DNA of 64,000 nt, from the NCBI GenBank assembly GCA_037355855.1, contig CM074759.1, forward strand, positions 558,001 through 622,000, given 5' to 3'. Position 1 is the stretch's first letter; each line of letters begins with the position of its first letter. The notes under the pieces were generated by a model. It was not told where the DNA came from. It worked only from the letters and a program-made list of their open reading frames with translations, and made no database searches. This DNA is from Pseudo-nitzschia pungens. Lineage: Eukaryota; Bacillariophyta; Bacillariophyceae; Bacillariales; Bacillariaceae. This document shows positions 12,701 through 22,690 of the stretch, one piece after another. Made by a program: the position numbers and the translations under genes.

Positions 12701-13846
12701 ATCCCGGTTGGACCTTCGGGAGGGAGACGGAGCCGGTGCCGGTGCCGCGGGCTTTGGTGCAACCGGTTTTGGTTCGGATGCGAGACCTTCGCCCTGATTC
12801 GGGTCGTCGTCTCCTCCGGCAAAGCGATCGGCGGCTCCCGATTTGGCCGACACGCCTCTCAGCAATGCCAGCAACTCCTCGTCGTGAGCATCGCCCCCTC
12901 GGTCTCCCTGGAAATTGGAGGTTTGCGAGAAATTTCCAGCGCCTCCCATCAGTGTTTTTTGGTCCGGGGGTGGTGCCGTCTCGGCGGGTTGCGCGGCTGC
13001 CGCCGGTGGTGGCGGCCTGGAAGCCACCACGACATCCACGTCCATGGCTGCTGACGATGATGATGATAATGACGATGACGCCGCAGCCTTGGCGCGCTGG
13101 GCTTTGCCTCGTTTCCAGGGCGGAAGATTTGAGTCGTCGTCGTTGTTTCTGCTGTTTCTGCTATTGTTGTTGTTGCGAGCATTGGTTCGGACCGGTTCCT
13201 TTTCCTTTTTTTCTTCCTGCCGTCCGGGATTCGCTTCGGGAATCGGAGCGGTGTCGTCGTAGTTATCCTCGTCGTTGTCGTTGTCGTCGTCGTCTCCTCC
13301 CGCAAAGCGATCCGCGGCTCCCGATTTGGCCGACACCCCTCTCAAAAGCGCCAGCAATTCCTCGTCGTGGGCGTCTCCTCCCCGATCTCCCTTGAAATTG
13401 GAGGTCTGATCGAAGGTTCCCCCCCCGCCCAGCGCGGCTTCCCGCTCCCGCGCGGACGATCTCGGTTTGGCCGCCACGACGATCGCGATCGCGTCGCTCC
13501 GGCCGGGGCCTTCCTTCGTTTCTGCGGCCGCCGCCGACGCTCGGTTTCCCCGCTTCCAGGGTGGCAGCGGCTCGTTGCTTCCGCCCCTCGAGGACGGTTG
13601 CCGGAGTTCGCGTTCCCGTTCGCGGGTGTCCGGGTTTTGGCGGGATGCTGCCGCGCCCGTGCTTGCGGGCGGCGGCGAAAGCGCAGCGTTCTGGTCCTCG
13701 CCGTCGTCGTCGCCATCGTCTCCGCCGGAAAATCGATCGGTGGCTCCGGAATTGGCCGAAACCCCCCTCAGCAGGGCCAGCAATTCGGCATCGTAGGCGT
13801 CTCCGCCGCGTTCCCCGACAAAGGTGGATTTGGGCTGGTCGATCAT
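3742..13846 (-). CDS. Giant XMAP215/MOR1-family TOG-domain protein with ten-module N-terminal extension; frame broken at six places
   Basis: From ATG 13846 to TGA 3742 the minus strand encodes about 3,370 residues without a plausible intron. XMAP215/MOR1/ch-TOG proteins bind tubulin through TOG (HEAT-like) arrays and speed microtubule growth. Five TOG-like regions can be followed: near 10600-9900 (DLPSAFTDKDWKVRKESY), 9800-9400, 8800-8060, 7950-7150 and 6760-6100. The last contains the typical ILRW helix and the C-terminal part is Ser/Pro-rich. The N-terminal ~1,050 residues carry ten copies of a module around RGGDAHDEELLALLRGVS, linked by LPPWKRG-type and Pro/Ala-rich spacers. The frame changes near 12136-12150, 11820-11847, 8217-8255 (one or two changes), 7655-7661, 7456-7462 and 6672-6678. 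The protein homology continues straight across each. Most look like one extra base, so sequence error is likely, but decay or recoding is not excluded. Confidence 0.85.
10740..13846 (-). repeat. Ten diverged copies of a ~45-residue module in the TOG protein N-terminus
   Basis: Each copy reads roughly G-G-G-N-F-x-Q-x-S-x-F-x-G-[DE]-RGGDAHDEELLALLRG-[VA]-S, then a short link and DRFA-[GDE]. The copies start near plus positions 13810, 13390, 12920, 12555, 12165, 11670, 11465, 11275, 11085 and 10855. The first five or six copies are separated by 60-120-residue charged linkers that include LPPWKRG or PPWKKK. The last four are close together, with short Pro/Ala repeats, and are nearly identical, which suggests recent duplication. 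Copy 5 carries the first frame break. I recognise no named domain. The conserved acidic-leucine core (DEELLALLRGVS) looks like an amphipathic binding helix; that is inference. Confidence 0.85.
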
Positions 13847-14640
13847 GGTTCTGTTCTCTTTCGCTTTGTTTGGTTTTGTTTGGTGGATGGAACGGAACGG
13901 AACGCAACGCAACGCAATGACCGTCGATGAATGAATCAATCAATCAATCGGATTTGTTTCTCCAGAGCTCTAATGGATAGGAGTAGTGTTTGTATGATGA
14001 GTGATTCCATACCGGTCACCACAGAAGTGATGTCGAACCAATCTCAAATTACAAATGCTGCGATGGGGGCAGGGTTCCGTAACTTGCGTAGTGACGGCGA
14101 TGCTGCTGGTCGTGCCCCGTTGCAGCTGTACAGCACGTACTGGAATGTACGGTAAATTAACTGCCCAAACTTTGGTTCCGATTTAGTGGGAGGTTCGTCG
14201 TTGCTTGCTTGCTTGCATGTGGATGTGTGAAGCATCATCATCCAGGATTTGATTTTGATTTTTAAAAGAGCTCCAGCGAGCCGGCACGTCGCAAACTTTT
14301 GTTGTACCGTACGAGTAAATCTCAATTGCACGTACGAGTACCGTACGAGTAATCTTACTGCCGGGAGATTAATTATTATTACTGTACGCGCGCAATCTTA
14401 CTTTATTCCGTGCAACACCTTTGTCTACTTACCGCATCCCCCGGTACAAACACGAACATACTGCGTTCATCGCGCGTTTTTCTATTTCCGACCGCTTCGA
14501 TAGTATCTTTATTAGTTTACCTGTATCCTTAACGTACGAGTAATACGAAGTACTTCTACGAAGGAAGGTTACGGTGGTACTAGTAATTTACTACGTACTA
14601 CTATTATTTCAACCGATTTCAACAACCTTTTTCACCCCTT
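13847..14640. other. Intergenic, upstream of the TOG gene
   Basis: This stretch upstream of the TOG gene start has a TTTGGTTTTG/GGAACG simple repeat near 13865-13915 and GTAC-rich segments (14320-14350, 14530-14600). No convincing coding frame or RNA gene is visible. Confidence 0.4.
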
Positions 14641-14644
14641 CCTT

Positions 14645-15005
14645 GAGATGGCAAGAATTCGTGAAAGACCATCCACGCCTCAACTTTTAAGATTACGAGT
14701 AATTAAGATCTTACCTTAAGGTTACTGTATCGCCGACACGAGCTTTTTGGACGATCTTCCTTCCTTGATGGCCAGCATAAGCTTACCGTACTGTAATCCG
14801 TGAAAGACCATCCGCGCCTTGTCCCGCCGCCGACACAAGCTTTTTGGATGATCTCCCTTCCTCGACGACAACAAGAGTTCGCGAAAGACCATCATCGCCT
14901 TCTCCCGCCACACACACGAGCTTTTTGGATGATCTTCCTTCCTCGAGATGGCCAGCATAACTTAGTGTAGTTCGTGAAAGACCATCCGCGCCTTGCACCG
15001 GCGAC
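14645..15005. repeat. Degenerate tandem repeat, three full copies of ~75-95 bp
   Basis: Units contain GAGCTTTTTGGA(T/C)GAT followed by CTTCCTTCCT, then GATGGCCAGCATAA in two of them, then GTGAAAGACCATCCGCGCC. Copies start near 14735, 14830 and 14905, and a partial copy lies near 14652. The units differ by several substitutions and small indels, so the array is old. The minus-strand open frame over it simply follows the repeat and is not convincing as a gene. Confidence 0.7.
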
Positions 15006-15247
15006 GCGTTCGTTGCGCCATCGGACAACAAAGATGATTTTTTTATTGATTGATGATTTTCTTTGTTGATTGAAATGATGTCGTTCTTCCTGCTCGTACG
15101 GTATGCATGCCGTACCTCTCTCGGATACCGTACCGCAGAACTGCGGTGCCGGTACGGTGTGGTCGTTCGAAGCAAAAAATCCGAGTGACACCACACCGCA
15201 CATCCATCGCACATTCCATAAAATTGTGTTCGACGCGGTTTGATTGA

Positions 15248-15430
15248 TCATTGTTATTATCTTTTATTGTTCCTTCACTCGAAACTATCATCAACGTGTC
15301 CTACATCACGAGCATCGCCGAGTTCTACATCGACCACGACATCGATCCATCCCAACCCGACCACATGTGGGGTCTGCTCGATGAACACTGCGACCCCGAA
15401 TACAACAACAACAACAACAACAACAAGAAC
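15248..15430 (+). pseudogene. Upstream fragment of a gene split by a copia insertion (CCCH zinc-finger gene)
   Basis: An open frame free of stops from 15248 ends in a run of Asn codons (AAC)n at 15400-15430, then meets the retrotransposon. Its translation contains FYIDHDIDPSQPDHMWGLLD, which looks coding. No ATG lies in this frame before the internal Met of DHMWG, so upstream exons or a start are missing or unseen. If the element (15431-16207) and one copy of the flanking 5-bp near-duplication are removed, this frame runs exactly into the frame of the downstream fragment (16213-16752). I therefore treat both as halves of one gene. Confidence 0.65.
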
Positions 15431-15442
15431 TGTTGAGACAAG

Positions 15443-15793
15443 GTGGTGCCAATGGTTGCCCTATCAACAACTGAGGCAGAGCTCTGTTCAGCAGCGCTTA
15501 CAACACCAGATATGATGTTTGTGCATCATATCATGATCAACATGGAGCTTGAAGTGGAGCTACCTATGATTGTGTACTGTGACAACAAGAGTGCACTTGA
15601 TTTGGCGCATAGCTGTTCAGTAGGAGGAAGAACTAGGCATATTGATGCCAAGCAGAATTTTCTACGAGAACTTAAAGACAGAGAATTTCTCATGGTCAAA
15701 TGGAGAACTGGGAATGATATGACACCAGATATGCACACCGAGAATTTGTCTCGAGATTTATTTAACCAATACAGTGCTGAATTTGTCAGCTGA
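15443..15793 (+). pseudogene. Copia RNase H C-terminal fragment
   Basis: The frame encodes the conserved end of Ty1/copia RNase H: ALSTTEAE, then YCDNKSALDLA, then RTRHIDAKQNFLREL and DMHTENLSRDLF. It ends at TGA 15793, 20 bases before the 3' LTR, as expected for the last pol domain. No ATG start belongs to it; the upstream pol sequence has been deleted. Confidence 0.9.
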
Positions 15794-15813
15794 ATAGGTT
15801 AAATAGGGAAGTG

Positions 15814-16207
15814 TGTTGAGACAAAGTAGTCGAACGAAGAACACACAGACGAATTAATGACCGAAACACAGTTCAGAATCGGAGTAAGAACAAGAACTAC
15901 CTGTATGAAAAAGGTGACGTACCGTAGCACAAGAATAGGTGCAAACTAACCAATATTTGGAGCTCACAAAGTTGATACTGAGAAGACAGATATGGGGAAT
16001 CTGGATGCGTTGTGGCGAGATTGGACAAACATTCAGTGTCTCTAACTGAAGAAGGTACATCGAGCAGTGATACATGGATATTGGCGAGTAGGAAACAGGA
16101 AGAGGTTTAGGAGTGATTGAAGGAGAATAACTGGCTCATATTTTGTAAAAGATAGAATTCAATAAAGTAACACTTCTATTAACCCGTATATTTCAACCAT
16201 CTCAACA
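15814..16207 (+). repeat. 3' LTR of the copia element
   Basis: A 394-bp LTR with TG...CA ends and TGTTGAG/CTCAACA inverted termini. It contains AATAAAG near 16160, which could serve as a polyadenylation signal (inference). The 5' LTR survives only as its first 11 bases at 15431. Confidence 0.8.
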
Positions 16208-16752
16208 ACAACGTCAACGTCAACGACGCGGACGATCACGAACCGAACGGGCGCGTACACGTGGACTATGCTGGCTTCACCCCGTTTGCCCGCGAGGTGA
16301 TCCGGCCGTCGTCGTCGTCGTCTTCCGCGTCGTCGTCGCGCGGTGGTGGCGCCGGCCCCGACCTCGGCCTCACCCGGCGGGGACTCGACGCCCTCGCGGC
16401 GCGATACGGATATTCGAGGATCGAGACCTCCACGTCGACCGCGCCCATGCTTTCCTACCGGAGGGGCGCCTGCCGGCTCAACTTTTGGCCGACCACCGGG
16501 ACCGTGGGATCCTACCTCCTGCATCCGAAGCGGGGAAAGACCCAGCTCTTCCGCAGGGACGTCGACCTGGTCGGGGCGGAGGCCATCTTCGAGAACCCCC
16601 GGGTCCACACCGGCCGGGGATACGGCCGGAGACCGAAGAACAACGCGGGCGCGAACGCGAGCGCGAATCGCAGCGGCGGAAGGAGCCGGGGACCCTGCCG
16701 GTACGGAGAGAATTGTTACCGGGTCAATTGCCCGTTCGCTCATTCCAAGTAG
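16208..16752 (+). pseudogene. Downstream fragment of the split gene: conserved domain plus C-terminal CCCH zinc finger
   Basis: The frame opens before the LTR end and continues Asn/Val-rich sequence into a ~180-residue C-terminus ending at TAG 16752. It contains a Ser/Gly linker and a block reading CRLNFWPTTGTVGSYLLHP, then GKTQLFRRDVD and NPRVHTGRGYGRR. It closes with a zinc finger CRYGENCYRVNCPFAH. The spacing C-x5-C-x4-C-x3-H resembles the Nab2/ZC3H14 type, which binds RNA in known proteins. The part is intact, but its upstream half (15248-15430) is cut off by the copia element. A truncated product from an LTR promoter is possible but not shown. Confidence 0.7.
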
Positions 16753-17923
16753 TACCAGTACTATTAGTACTACTACCACTAATAGGTTCCGGCGAGAGGA
16801 GACGGGATGGAATGGAATGGAATGGAATGGGATGGATTGTTGGGCGAATGGCTTGGATTCACGGATCCGCGCATGGATCCACGCAAGCTCCTTGTTGCTG
16901 TTGTTCTGCGTGTGAGCACAGCAAACATGCTGGGGTGGACTCTTGTCTCCGTGAATGACCAATGAAACAACGATAGCGCAGACCTTCTTGCTTCTGGCGC
17001 AGAGAAGCATCCCACTGCTAGTAGTACTAGTACTAGTACTAGTACTAGTAGTAGAACTAGCAGCAACCTCCTCCGCTGGTGTTGCGATCGCGGAACGAGA
17101 GAATTGATTCATTCGTGTCCCGATTTTGGTTCCGTCGGGTCGCAACAAGATAACTTTCTTATAAATGCATCCTTGAATGTCTCTACTAGTACTAGTAGCA
17201 GTACTAGTAGTAGCTGTGAAGAACCCCGAATCAGTCGGTGCGATTGAGGTACAGCTAGCCGCAGCATCATTGCCGAGTCATTCCACCATAGTAACTTTTG
17301 AAAAGTCTCTCCTTCACTCGCAAGACAATCACCGGTTAGTGTCTTTGCCAGTACTCTTCTTCTTGTCACACCAGACCATCGGACCATCATGATATCCGAA
17401 AGAGGAAGATCACCACCAGTACTAGTAGTATCCAATGCCATCCACCACTCCGCCAAGACGGACAATCGATGATTGCTGGTGCTGGTTCGTTCAAAACTCG
17501 TTCTTGCATTCCTCCCCGATACAGCTGCTGCTGTTGAGGAACAACAAGCTATAGTAGTAGAGTAGATCGCAACGCGTGACAGCATGTTCGTCGGAAACGA
17601 GTACAAGAAGTGCTCCGAAGAACTCGTCATCGCTGTGTACCGCCGGCTGTAGGTATCTAGAATTCATTCTTGCCACTCCGATACGGTACGAAGCACCACA
17701 AAGTCTGAAATTTTTTAGCATCCATTCGGAAAGAATGCGGTTCGTGTATTGCCAACCAATTAGTAGTAGGATTAACGTTAACAAGTTACTACTAGTACAG
17801 GTGCTTCTGGCAGAGTGTTGTCGTCGTACTACTAGTAGTAATAGTACTTGTTGGCTGGTAGTAGAGACCGGATCAGGAGAGTTTCTTTCCTGTCTTTGTT
17901 TCTTTCACTGGCTTGAGAATCAA
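16753..17923. other. Non-coding region, duplicate of 34.4-35.5 kb
   Basis: No convincing gene. It holds (ACTAGT)-type microsatellites at 17020-17055, 17175-17215 and 17785-17850. Two blocks match the region upstream of the third coiled-coil paralogue in the same order: 17066-17105 pairs with 34781-34821 (ACCTCCTCC then CTGGT, GAACGAGAGAATT/GAATGAGAGGATT), and 17691-17735 pairs with 35287-35330 (AAAGTCTGAAATTTT then AGCATCCA). I read it as the left part of a duplicated upstream region that the palindrome has split. Confidence 0.6.
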
Positions 17924-18238
17924 CGTCCGAAAACTGGTTCGCGACCCATCGCGACCAATCGCGACCGGATCGCGACCCAATCGCGACTTGTCTAAAAAAA
18001 ACGCGACCCCAATTTTTTATTTCACAACCTTTTTTCCATTATTCTCCACTTTTTTCCATTATTCTCAACCACATTTCTCCCTTTTCTCAACTCCCCCAAC
18101 GTGTCGACGGAAATGTTCTGTTCTAGACCCTGACATTCAGTCCCTCTTCACATTTTCATTCCATTTTACACATTTGACACACTTGACTCAACACAACAAA
18201 TAATTTTTAATCCAATTTACTTCAATCACACAAAAGTG
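17924..18238 (+). repeat. Left terminal inverted repeat block (A)
   Basis: A block of about 315 bp starting CGTCCGAAAACTGGTTCGCG, followed by four spaced ATCGCGAC motifs (17945-17990), then a pyrimidine-rich stretch ending ATCACACAAAAGTG. Its inverted counterpart is 30642-30943, which is similar but not identical (small indels and substitutions). Confidence 0.85.
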
Positions 18239-18240
18239 TT

Positions 18241-18640
18241 TCGTCACGCACCTTTGTCAACTTTTTTTTTCAGTGGTGTCACATCACATACCGGAATCGC
18301 ATCACAAAAACACACACCACCATGCCGAAAGCTTCCTCCGACCCAAGGCACTTTGCCAATGAGCCCAGAATACCCAAGACATTCCAATGTCGCAACTGCA
18401 TTGCCTCCAGAAGAAGAAGAAAATCAAAATCCTTCAAGGGATACAAACAAGAATCGAGCCACTTTCACACCTACCGATATGTATCTCAAGGCCTCTCCAG
18501 GCATCTCTATTCCAACAGTGATTGCCGAACTTATTATGTTAAGAACGATCTTATGGATTTTATTTCTTCTGCGAAAGCCGAAGTCACCCTCCCTTTGGTC
18601 CGACACACACCATCACAGTATGGACTGACAATGACACTAG
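18241..18640 (+). other. Left-arm-only segment with weak coding potential
   Basis: About 400 bp lies between block A and the first array only in the left arm. In the right arm, block A' abuts the array directly (30640/30642). Two overlapping plus-strand frames cross it. One starts at ATG 18322 in a favourable CACCATG context and is Arg/Lys/Ser-rich. The other (from 18236 to TGA 18628) contains EEEENQNPSRDTNKNRATF and a hydrophobic stretch. Neither resembles a transposase I know. It may be the remnant of an internal gene. Confidence 0.35.
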
Positions 18641-20470
18641 GCAGCAAGCAGCAACACGTCGATAATACAGGGGGGACAGCAAGCAGCAGCAACGCGTCGA
18701 TAATACAGGGGGGGGACAGCAAGCAGCAGCAACGCGTCGATAATACAGGGGGGACAGCAAGCAGCAAGCAGCAACGCGTCGATAATACAGGGGGGACAGC
18801 AAGCAGCAGCAACGCGTCGATAATACAGGGGGGGACAGCAAGCAGCAAGCAGCAACACATCGATAATACAGGGGGGACAGCAAGCAGCAGAAACGCGTCG
18901 ATTATAAAGGGGGGGACAGCAAGCAGCAAGCAGCAATGCGTCGATAATACAAACGCGTCGATAATACAGGGGGGGACAGCAAGCAGCAGCAACGCGTCAA
19001 TAATACAGGGGGGGGACAGCAAGCAGCAGCAACGCGTCGATAATACAAGGGGGGGGACAGCAAGCAGCAGCAACGCGTCGATAATACAAACAGCAACGCG
19101 TCGATAATACAAACGCGTCGATAATCCAGGGGGGGACAGCAAGCAGCAGCAACGCGTCGATAATACAGGGGGGGGTCAGCACGCATCAAGCAGCAGCAAC
19201 GCGTCGATAGTACGAGGGGGGACAGCAAGCAGCAACGCGTCGATAATACAGGGGGGACAGCAAGCAGCAACAAGCAGCAGCAACGCGTCGATAATACAGG
19301 GGGGACAGCAAGCAGCAGCAACGCGTCGATAATACAGGGGGGACAGCAAGCAGCAGCAACGCGTCGATAATACAGGGGGGACAGCAAGAAGCAGCAAGCA
19401 GATAGAGGTGATGAGTGAACGAGGCAATCAAAAAATTCGATTTTCCAGTACAAATTGTAGAGGGATTTATGTCGAAAAAGAAATTTATACAGGGGGACAG
19501 CAAGCAGCAGCAAGCAGCAACGCGTCGATAATACAGGGGGGGACAGCAAGCAGCAAGCAGCAACGAACGCGTCGACAATACAGGGGGGACAGCAAGCAGC
19601 AAGCAGCAACGAACGCGTCGAAAATACAGGGGGGGGACAGCAAGCAGCAAACAGCAACGCGTCAAAAATACAGGGGTGGGACAGCGAGCAGCAAGCAGCA
19701 ACGAACGCGTCGACAATACAGGGGGGGGACAGCAAGCAGCAGCAACGCGTCTTGATAATACAAACGCGTCGATAATACAGGGGGGACAGCAAGCAGCAGC
19801 AAGCAGCAACGCGTCGATAATACAGGGGGGGACAGCAAGCAGCAGCAACGCGTCTCGATAATACAAACGCGTCGATAACACAGGGGGGACAGCAAGCAGC
19901 AGCAAGCAGCAACGCGTCGACAATACAGGGGGGGACAGCAAGCAGCAAGCAGCAACGAACGCGTCGAAAATACAGGGGGGGGACAGCAAGCAGCAAGAAG
20001 CAGCAACGAACGCGTCGACAATACAGGGGGGGGACAGCAAGCAGCAGCAACGCGTCTCGATAATACAAACGCGTCGATAATACAGGGGGGACAGCAAACA
20101 GCAAACAGCAACGCGTCAAAAATACAGGGGGTGGGACAGCGAGCAGCAAGCAGCAGCAACGCGTCGATAATACAGGGGTGGGACAGCGAGCAGCAGCAAC
20201 GCGTCGAAAATACAGGGGGGACAGCAAGCAGCAGCAACGCGTCGATAATACAGGGGGGACAGCAAGCAGAAACGTGTCGATAATACAGGGTGGGAAGCAG
20301 CAACGCGTCGATAATACAGGGGGGGGACAGCAAGCAGGAGCAACGCGTCGATAATACAGGGGGGCACAGCAAGCAGCAAACAGCAGCAACGCGTCGATAA
20401 TACAGGGGGGATAATACACGAGAATATTTTTTAAAGAACTATCGCGTCGACAGCAAGCAGCAAGCAGCAA
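18641..20470 (+). repeat. Left array of ~35-46-bp units with G runs and ACGCGT
   Basis: More than 40 variable units follow the pattern (AGCAGCA)n-ACGCGTCGATAATACA-GGGGGG-ACAGCA. A unique insert at 19407-19487 is matched by an inverted insert at 30250-30335 in the right array. Many units have no stop in several frames, producing long spurious open frames on both strands. Runs of 6-8 G recur every 35-46 bp, and each unit carries an MluI-type ACGCGT or a near match. Confidence 0.9.
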
Positions 20471-20507
20471 CGCGTCGTCGTTCCTCAAAATAACAACAAA
20501 CATCCTG

Positions 20508-20835
20508 TTAGAAGCGATCGTAGCGATCGTACCCCCGTTGGCCCTCTCTGGAGCGATCGTACCGTTCGTCGTCGTCGTTCGTCGTTCGTCGTACCCGATC
20601 GTCCCGGTCCGAAGCGATCGTACCCGCCGTCGTCCCTGTCCGAAGCGATCGTACCTTCCTCTTTGTCGTTGCCGTCGTTCCCCTATGGAAAGACAAAAGT
20701 AGTAAAAACAACAACAAACACCCTGTTAGAAGCGATCGTAGCGACCGTACCACCGTCGTCCCCCTCTGGAGCGATCGTACCTTCATCGTCCTCGTCGTCC
20801 CTCTCCGCACCGATCGGTTGTGATTTTCGTCTTCG
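20508..20835. repeat. GCGATCGTACC-rich degenerate repeats, left arm
   Basis: Short units of the form AGCGATCGTACC followed by CGTCGTCCC recur in two clusters (20508-20690 and 20725-20835) separated by an AGTAAAAACAACAACAA spacer. A related GACGACGACCGG-rich stretch lies at the mirror position in the right arm (27810-28280). Confidence 0.65.
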
Positions 20836-21629
20836 TTGTTTTCAATATCAGTACGTCGTATATCTGGGTAAGCCAGGTAGTTCCAGGACTTCAACACACC
20901 CAACCTCCGTGATATGAATCAGACAACAGAGCAGAAAGCAAGAGCGGCCGTTCTCAAGCTCCCCACAGCATGTGTGTCTTTTTCAAAAGAGATGGTCCCG
21001 GTGCCTGATGGCTAGGTTAAACTGGACCGGCCAGAATATTCCGATGCATGAGATGAAACGAAAATGAAAATGAAAATGAAAATTATGACACATCCGGTAC
21101 GAGGGAGATGTGGGGCGGAAAATCGATCTGCCACTGTGACGTAGTGCTTTAGTGCTTTATTACGTGCTTTATGGTACTGTGTGTACAGGCTGAGTGGAAA
21201 AAATGACAGCAATGTACGTACTTTACAGTACTAAGTGTACAGGCTGAGAAAAAAAATGACAGGTCTGTGCATACCCGTTCCTAGTAGGTACCGACAGTAC
21301 GTACAGGCTGGGGATGTGTAGGTTTCCAGTACGGTGTAAACGGTACGTATAAACTGTATGTACGGTACTGGTACAAATCTTTTGGCGCGAAGTGGTGGAG
21401 GTACGGTAACTTAGTGTTGGTACATATTATACAGGATGAGCCTTCCCCGAGATGGTGGTAGCATTAAAAGATGGAGAGAACACCTGTTTAGCAGTAGTAG
21501 ACAGTAATAGTGGCACTACTGGATTGTATGCAGTTGGTATTGTTGGTTCGAGTCCCGTCACGGGAATGTCTTTTGCTACATCACGATGCAATAGAAATAT
21601 TTTTGCTGCGAAGCATTTGTCACCAGGTG

Positions 21630-22690
21630 ATCTATTCAGTTATTCAATGGTGACATCCATACCATTGGTGATTTTTGAATACTTCTTTTTGCATACTCTT
21701 GCCCATGCATAGGATGAGAAATATTCACACTGGAATCACAAAATATTGACTAGATTCATTCACATATTTGATTTTACAGCAGTTTCTACTAAATGCTGCG
21801 GTACTGGGCCAAATATTAATTATTCAGTGGTGACATCCAAATTATTGGTGATTTTTGAATACTTCTTTTTGCATACTCTTGCCCATGCATAGGATGAGAA
21901 ATATTCACACTGGAATCACACAAATATTGGCCAGATTCATTCTGATATGTGATTTGGTACTTTTTTCTAGCAAATTCCGCAGTAGTGGGCCAAATATTAA
22001 TTATTCAGTGGTGACACCCAAATTATAGGTGATTTTTGAATACTTCTTTTTGAATAGTCTTGCCCATGCACAGGATGAGAAATATTCACACTGGAATCAC
22101 ACAACTATTGGCCGCATTCATTCAGATATGTGATTTGGTACTTTTTTCTAGTAAATTCCGCAGTAGTGGAACAAATATTAATTATTCAGTGGTGACACCC
22201 AAATTATTGGTGATTTTTGAATACTTCTTTTTGCATACTCTTGCCCATGCACAGTATGAGGAATATTCACACTGGAATCACACAACTATTGGCCAGATTC
22301 ATTCCGATATGTGATTTGCTACTTTTTTCTAGTGAATTCCGCAGTAGTTGACCAAATATTAATTATTCAGTGGTGACACCCATACCATTGGCGATTTTTG
22401 AATACTTCTTTTTGCATACTCTTGCCCATGGATAGGATGAGAAATATTCACACTGGAATCACACAAAGATTGGCCAGATTCATTCAGATATGTGATTTTA
22501 CAGTATTTTCTAGTAAATTCCGCAGTACTGGGCCAACTACTAATTATTCAGTGGTGACATCCAAATTATTGGTGATTTTTGAATACTTCTTTTTGAATAG
22601 TCTTGCCCATGCATAGGATGAGAAATATTCACACTGGAATCACACAAAGATTGGCCACATTCATTCAGATATTTGATTTGATGGTATATT
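21630..22690 (+). repeat. 181-bp tandem array, left arm (about six copies)
   Basis: Units of 180-181 bp begin around TTATTCAGTGGTGACA, continue through GATTTTTGAATACTTCTTTT and CTTGCCCATGCA, and contain AATATTCACACTGGAATCAC. The GATTTTTGAA landmark recurs every 180-181 bp (near 21672, 21852, 22033, 22214, 22393 and 22574). Copies differ by a few percent. Short open frames across them are by-products. Confidence 0.9.

Larger units (their letters stand above)
15431..16207 (+). mobile_element. Internally deleted Ty1/copia LTR retrotransposon
   Basis: The element begins with an 11-base 5' LTR stump (TGTTGAGACAA, 15431-15441). It then jumps straight into the last ~115 codons of a copia RNase H domain. 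A complete 3' LTR follows (15814-16207, 394 bp), starting TGTTGAGACAAAG and ending CTCAACA, a 7-bp terminal inverted match. A purine-rich tract (AAATAGGGAAG) sits just upstream of the 3' LTR. The flanks are AGAAC (15426-15430) and ACAAC (16208-16212), a 5-bp target-site duplication with one mismatch. Everything from the rest of the 5' LTR through gag, protease, integrase and reverse transcriptase is gone, so it cannot move on its own. Confidence 0.85.

Noticed and set aside
18641..20470. CRISPR-like array
   Set aside because: Units vary in length, there are no unique spacers of constant size, and the context is eukaryotic. It is an ordinary minisatellite.
18902..20503. Very long Cys/Leu/Pro-rich open frame in the left array (and similar ones at 28314-30255)
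   Set aside because: The frames follow tandem units without stop codons, change phase with the 46-bp period, and exist on both strands. There is no start context, domain or composition typical of a gene.
21540..21570. tRNA-like B-box word GGTTCGAGTCC in the left arm of the palindrome
   Set aside because: The T stem does not pair well, and the only A-box-like word is about 87 bases upstream, too far for a tRNA. A tRNA-derived SINE head remains possible but unsupported.
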